A DNA stretch of 64,000 nt from Torreya grandis. Lineage: Eukaryota > Streptophyta > Pinopsida > Cupressales > Taxaceae. How positions within the stretch are numbered: the stretch's first letter is position 1; every line of letters starts with the position of its first letter. The DNA is taken from NCBI GenBank assembly GCA_037957365.1, contig JARHVA010001174.1, forward strand, positions 1 through 64,000. The letters are read 5' to 3'. A program made the translations under genes and the position numbers. Shown here in pieces: positions 60,621 to 64,000 of the stretch. Under the pieces are notes generated by a model. The model had not been told where the DNA came from and did no database searches. It was given only the letters and a program-made list of their open reading frames with translations.

Positions 60621-62405
60621 TGATCTTCCTTATGATGCTTGAAACCCTTACTAGCTTCTTAAGCCTTAATGGAGCTTTAGGCATTCAATCTACAGTATGC
60701 ATCTATCTAAAGATTATAATAAGTTTAGATACATGTGATTCAATGTATCTAACATGTTTCAATCCTCATATAATATATAAGATTCTAAGATATTGAATTT
60801 TGTCTCTAAACTCCTTACCTTGTTCAGAAGCTTGTAGGTCTTATTAGGCCTAATTGTGCCTCCAATAGGTCAAAATCATTATTATCCCATTTTTAAATCT
60901 GAAACAAAATTTATTAATGTATTTAAAACATAATAAATATGATAAATCCTTATACCAAGTTATAGCACTCAAGAGTAAGGAAAACTCAACTTTGACTTTT
61001 TGACAATTTTTGAAAAATGAGCACCTATAGGCTGATAAAAACACAGTCATCTATATCTGAAAATATATAGCTCCTTTTGTCATGAATTTTTTTTGATTAC
61101 ATCAAAAATAATTTTTTATAACTTTTCCAAAAATAATCAAGTCATTTGGATTGTTATTTTAGGAGTTATGGCCTTTTTAGTGACTGGGAACACATTTTTC
61201 TGAACTGTTTTAGAACTACAGGTCTGTATTTTGACCATATCTTTTTCCACATTGATCCATTCGATCTGAAACCACTTGAATTGGATTAATAACTCCAAGT
61301 ATAATATACAAACAAAATTTCATATGTTTTAATTTTTTAAAACTCGATATGTACTCATTTTTCCAACCGTGCCTAGTTGTTTTTCCACACAGGCCTGCAC
61401 CCTGTCACCTACAGGCCGAGAGTTAATGTTTGGAGTTTTTAAAATATCTAAATGATTTCAAGAATTATTTTCTTCTCATATAGACTCTATCTTACCCCAC
61501 AAACCTCTTCCTCAGATTTTATAAGTCTCATGCATGTAATTTCACGTAAATCTAACCTTGGAACAGTGGACTGTGTATTTGTTGAAGCACCCTGTTTACA
61601 ACCCTGCTCATTCATTCTCACAACATTTCATGCATTATAAACTTCTTGAAACCAAACAAAAGTCTTGGATTATTTATCCTTTACAATAATTAATGGTTTC
61701 TCATGCCTTTTCTTATGAAAATAGATATTCATTATTCTTTATGCTCAAAGAAACACACACACAGATCTACATATTGTGTAAGTCAAACCTCTTATACATG
61801 AGAGCAATGTTTGCATATAATAACATGAAAATCAAATATTTGTCTTCTTAATCAATTAAGAATACTTAAAATACAGGAGTTACAATATCCCATGCTCAAT
61901 GGCTTAACAAAGCCTTATGAGATACTTCATTTCTTCTCTTTTTTCTTCACATGTAAACTCCTCTTTCTCCCTTACATTCTTTCATACCTTGATCTCTTGA
62001 TTCACCTCTCCATCTCTCTTCCTCTCTTCTCTACGTCCCACTATCCTCTTGAATGAATTTTTCTTGTTTTCTCCCCTTCTCTAATTAATCCATATCCTAC
62101 TCTTTTGGTTTTAAAGAATCTCCTCCAAACTTTTATGCCCAACTTGGGCTCAAGGTAAAACAAAAATAGTTTTTGATTTGCAAAAATATACTAAGGTTGA
62201 AATATTTTCAACCACTCCTCCTTTGTTTTCTCAACAGCCCCAACATTTACTTTTTATCTTTACTTTTTACAATTACTCCTCATTAAAAACATTTTGGAGG
62301 GAAAAATACAATAAATTGAAATTTGAATTCAAACATGAATTGCATCCCAACGTAGTTATGTCTTGCATGAATTTTGTATGTAGATGCTCCTGCATGATAC
62401 TCTCC
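60621..62405 (-). repeat. 3' LTR of right-edge element (far end uncertain)
   Basis: On the minus strand a purine tract is followed by TATCATGCAGGAGCATC, close to the start of the 2.4-kb insertion at 36962. The LTR runs to lower coordinates and meets the gag remnant near 60620, but I cannot fix its end. No ORF; T-rich text such as atctttttccacattgatcc (61243-61262) is typical LTR sequence. It probably interrupts the Tat-type element, which would explain why that element has no visible 5' LTR. Confidence 0.5.
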
Positions 62406-62416
62406 CTCTAGAAACA
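62404..62416 (-). other. Polypurine tract of right-edge element
   Basis: Minus strand reads tctagagggagag just before the LTR start TATCATGC. The plus-strand form is ctctccctctaga. Confidence 0.55.
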
Positions 62417-62603
62417 ATTTGAGCCTTAGTTCAAATGAGATATCTCCTCAATGTTTTAGTCTTCACTCTATCCCTGGATCCCAAGGTCTTGTTGCCAATA
62501 CCAATGCTTGTATTTGTTTGAAATAGTCTTTGTTCTTCATCTTGCTTTTCTTTCTCTTTAGATATGTCCTTCTCATTTCTTTCTCAGCTGCCATCTCCCG
62601 CTT
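62417..62603 (-). other. Spacer between ORF and polypurine tract
   Basis: Short non-coding stretch. On the minus strand it includes ggcaacaagaccttgggatc and then a run leading to the purine tract; this looks like the 3' untranslated part of the right-edge element. Confidence 0.4.
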
Positions 62604-64000
62604 TCATGCTTCTTCATCTTCATACCTGTCTTCTAGATCTTCTTGTTGTTCTTCTTGTTTCAAAAATATGTCCATTGAACTATGGACTTCATTCATCTCC
62701 ACAACTTCAACACCTGCATTCAAAACATTCAAAGCCACCTTAGAATCAAAATATTTAGGCCATGAAGCCTCTTGGCTGCCTTCACATTCTTGCTCCTTGA
62801 TCAAAATTGTCTTGACCTCTTTGTTTTGCTCTTGTCTTGTTTCACTTTTCCCAATGGTGTTCTCATCATGGTTTGTGCCTATATGTAGCTCTCTTAAAGA
62901 ACTAAAGAGCTCTTCCAAAATTCTCATTTCTTCCTTTAGTGAGTTCTCATCTATCTCACTATTCTCTTCATCAAACTTGGGTCCTTCTTTCTTAAGGATT
63001 ACTTGCCCTTTACCCCTTATCTCATCTTTTCTTAGCTTGTCTTCACATAAACCAACTTCTTCATCAACATCAATATACTTATAAAAAATAATTGGAGCAA
63101 TATTACCTTGTGTTTCCTTGCTCTTTTCAATCTCTGCTTGAAGCCATCTTGTTTGTTCTTTGTTTTCAATGAGGCATTGCTTTGCTGCATACTCTCCTCT
63201 TTCCTCATCATCCATCCATTTGGAATTCTCTCCTTGCTGCATATAATTCCACATAGCCACTTTCCATTTTTCATTTCTCATGAAAATATCATTGAAGGAT
63301 TCAAAAACATCATCATAAACAATTTGTTTACCTTTTACCTCTTTGGTATATCTCTCAAGTGTCCTATCTTCATGGAATGCCTCTTCCATACTCACCATCT
63401 CACCTTCATTCTCTTGGTTGCTTGAATCACCTTCAATCCTCTTCCATTGACTTCTTAGTGTTGTTGCCTCAACACTCACATCTTCTCTCTTTGCCTTCTT
63501 AGGCACCCACATTTGATTCTTTCTCTTATCAATTGACTTCACAAGCCATTTAGGCATCCTGTAACCATGCTCTTGTACCAACACTTCCTGTTGCTTGGGA
63601 GTTTGCTTCTTCCACCATTTAGGCATCACATATCCATGGTTAATTGGAAACTTCACCTTTCTCTTTGCTTCTCTAACATGCATATCAATAGTTTCATTCT
63701 TATAAGAATAAGAAAAATCAATTTTTGAATTCACCTTTACCTCCTTAATGGGCTGCTCCATTAGTTCTTTGACTTGCATAGCTTCATGATTATCTGTACT
63801 TTCTTCTTCCTTTATGCTTGGCTGTTCTCTTTCCTCTTCTTGGAATTCAATGGCATCATGGAAGTCATCGTCATCTTCCATCTCTTCTCTTGATTGTACG
63901 GATTCCTCAACACCTTCCTCATGCATTAACCAATGTATCTCTTCTTCTTTATCAACAACAACAAATTCTCTTCTCTTTCGTACACATTCACTTGTGCACT
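62604..64000 (-). CDS. Long acidic ORF, unknown retroelement protein (partial)
   Basis: The only long uninterrupted frame here. From the first internal Met (63926) it has 440 codons and ends TGA at 62604-62606; upstream the frame stays open to the window edge (reads CTSECVRKRREFVVVDKEEE), so the true start lies outside. Residues 1-45 and 424-440 are Glu/Asp-rich. Residues 72-148 are basic and aromatic, with a duplicated motif HGYVMPKWW (97-105) and HGYRMPKWL (120-128), 23 residues apart, then QMWVPKK. The remainder is helical and charged. No zinc finger, polymerase or membrane segment is seen. It lies about 190 bp upstream of a purine tract and 3' LTR on the same strand, so it is most likely the sole or last protein of a non-autonomous LTR element, perhaps a gag-like protein. 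I do not recognise a family. Confidence 0.6.
   Translation of the reverse strand, partial: CTSECVRKRREFVVVDKEEEIHWLMHEEGVEESVQSREEMEDDDDFHDAIEFQEEEREQPSIKEEESTDNHEAMQVKELMEQPIKEVKVNSKIDFSYSYKNETIDMHVREAKRKVKFPINHGYVMPKWWKKQTPKQQEVLVQEHGYRMPKWLVKSIDKRKNQMWVPKKAKREDVSVEATTLRSQWKRIEGDSSNQENEGEMVSMEEAFHEDRTLERYTKEVKGKQIVYDDVFESFNDIFMRNEKWKVAMWNYMQQGENSKWMDDEERGEYAAKQCLIENKEQTRWLQAEIEKSKETQGNIAPIIFYKYIDVDEEVGLCEDKLRKDEIRGKGQVILKKEGPKFDEENSEIDENSLKEEMRILEELFSSLRELHIGTNHDENTIGKSETRQEQNKEVKTILIKEQECEGSQEASWPKYFDSKVALNVLNAGVEVVEMNEVHSSMDIFLKQEEQQEDLEDRYEDEEA

Noticed and set aside
62530..63084. 184-codon plus-strand frame at the right edge
   Set aside because: Shadow of the long minus-strand ORF; its Ser/Leu-rich text is the complement of Glu/Lys codons.
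63108..63425. 105-codon plus-strand frame
   Set aside because: Another shadow of the same minus-strand ORF.

Overview
The window is intergenic DNA from a large, repeat-rich plant nuclear genome. It is AT-rich and CpG-poor, and almost every reading frame is broken. I found no intact host gene, tRNA, rRNA or CRISPR array. Nearly everything I can explain is LTR-retrotransposon: Ty3/gypsy of at least two kinds, one Ty1/copia element, and long LTRs with other elements inside them. The density and decay of nested elements would fit a gymnosperm or another giant-genome seed plant, but that is a guess from style, not from a marker gene. All identities, lengths and alignments below were made by eye. 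Left part (1-12605): fragments of plus-strand gypsy elements. A 1.2-kb LTR-like repeat occurs twice (315-1534 and 5906-7103), and gag zinc-finger remnants follow each copy. A decayed plant-mobile-domain (PMD) reading frame lies on the minus strand at about 9000-10170. A polypurine tract at 12594 is followed by an LTR start at 12606. Centre (12786-39861): one gypsy element with 4.2-4.3-kb LTRs, a Met-tRNA type primer site, a tandemly duplicated gag, and protease, RT, RNase H, integrase and a chromodomain-like tail, all riddled with stops. Its 5' LTR holds a 10.6-kb LTR element (15918-26511, near-matching target duplication). Its 3' LTR holds a 2.4-kb insertion (36962-39376, duplication taaaa). 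Without the inserts the two outer LTRs are about 4293 and 4249 bp. Right-centre (42189-46803): a Ty1/copia element with two 889-bp LTRs, about 94% identical by hand count, and a perfect 5-bp target duplication (cattt). It keeps gag, protease and pieces of RT and RNase H, but has lost the integrase core; a GACGTC-rich minisatellite sits in that gap. Right part (about 46800-60620): a minus-strand gypsy element of the Tat type. It has gag, protease, RT, two successive RNase H domains and integrase, and a PMD frame on the opposite (plus) strand between integrase and the 3' polypurine tract. This matches the geometry of the left PMD remnant and is the most interesting pattern here. Right edge (60620-64000): the 3' LTR of another minus-strand element, preceded by a polypurine tract and by an uninterrupted acidic ORF (at least 440 codons) that runs off the window. 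It is the only long open frame and probably belongs to the youngest or best-preserved element. Order of events that I infer: the LTR starting at 12606 is oldest; the outer gypsy landed in it; the 10.6-kb and 2.4-kb elements landed in the outer LTRs; the copia element landed separately in the sequence to the right.
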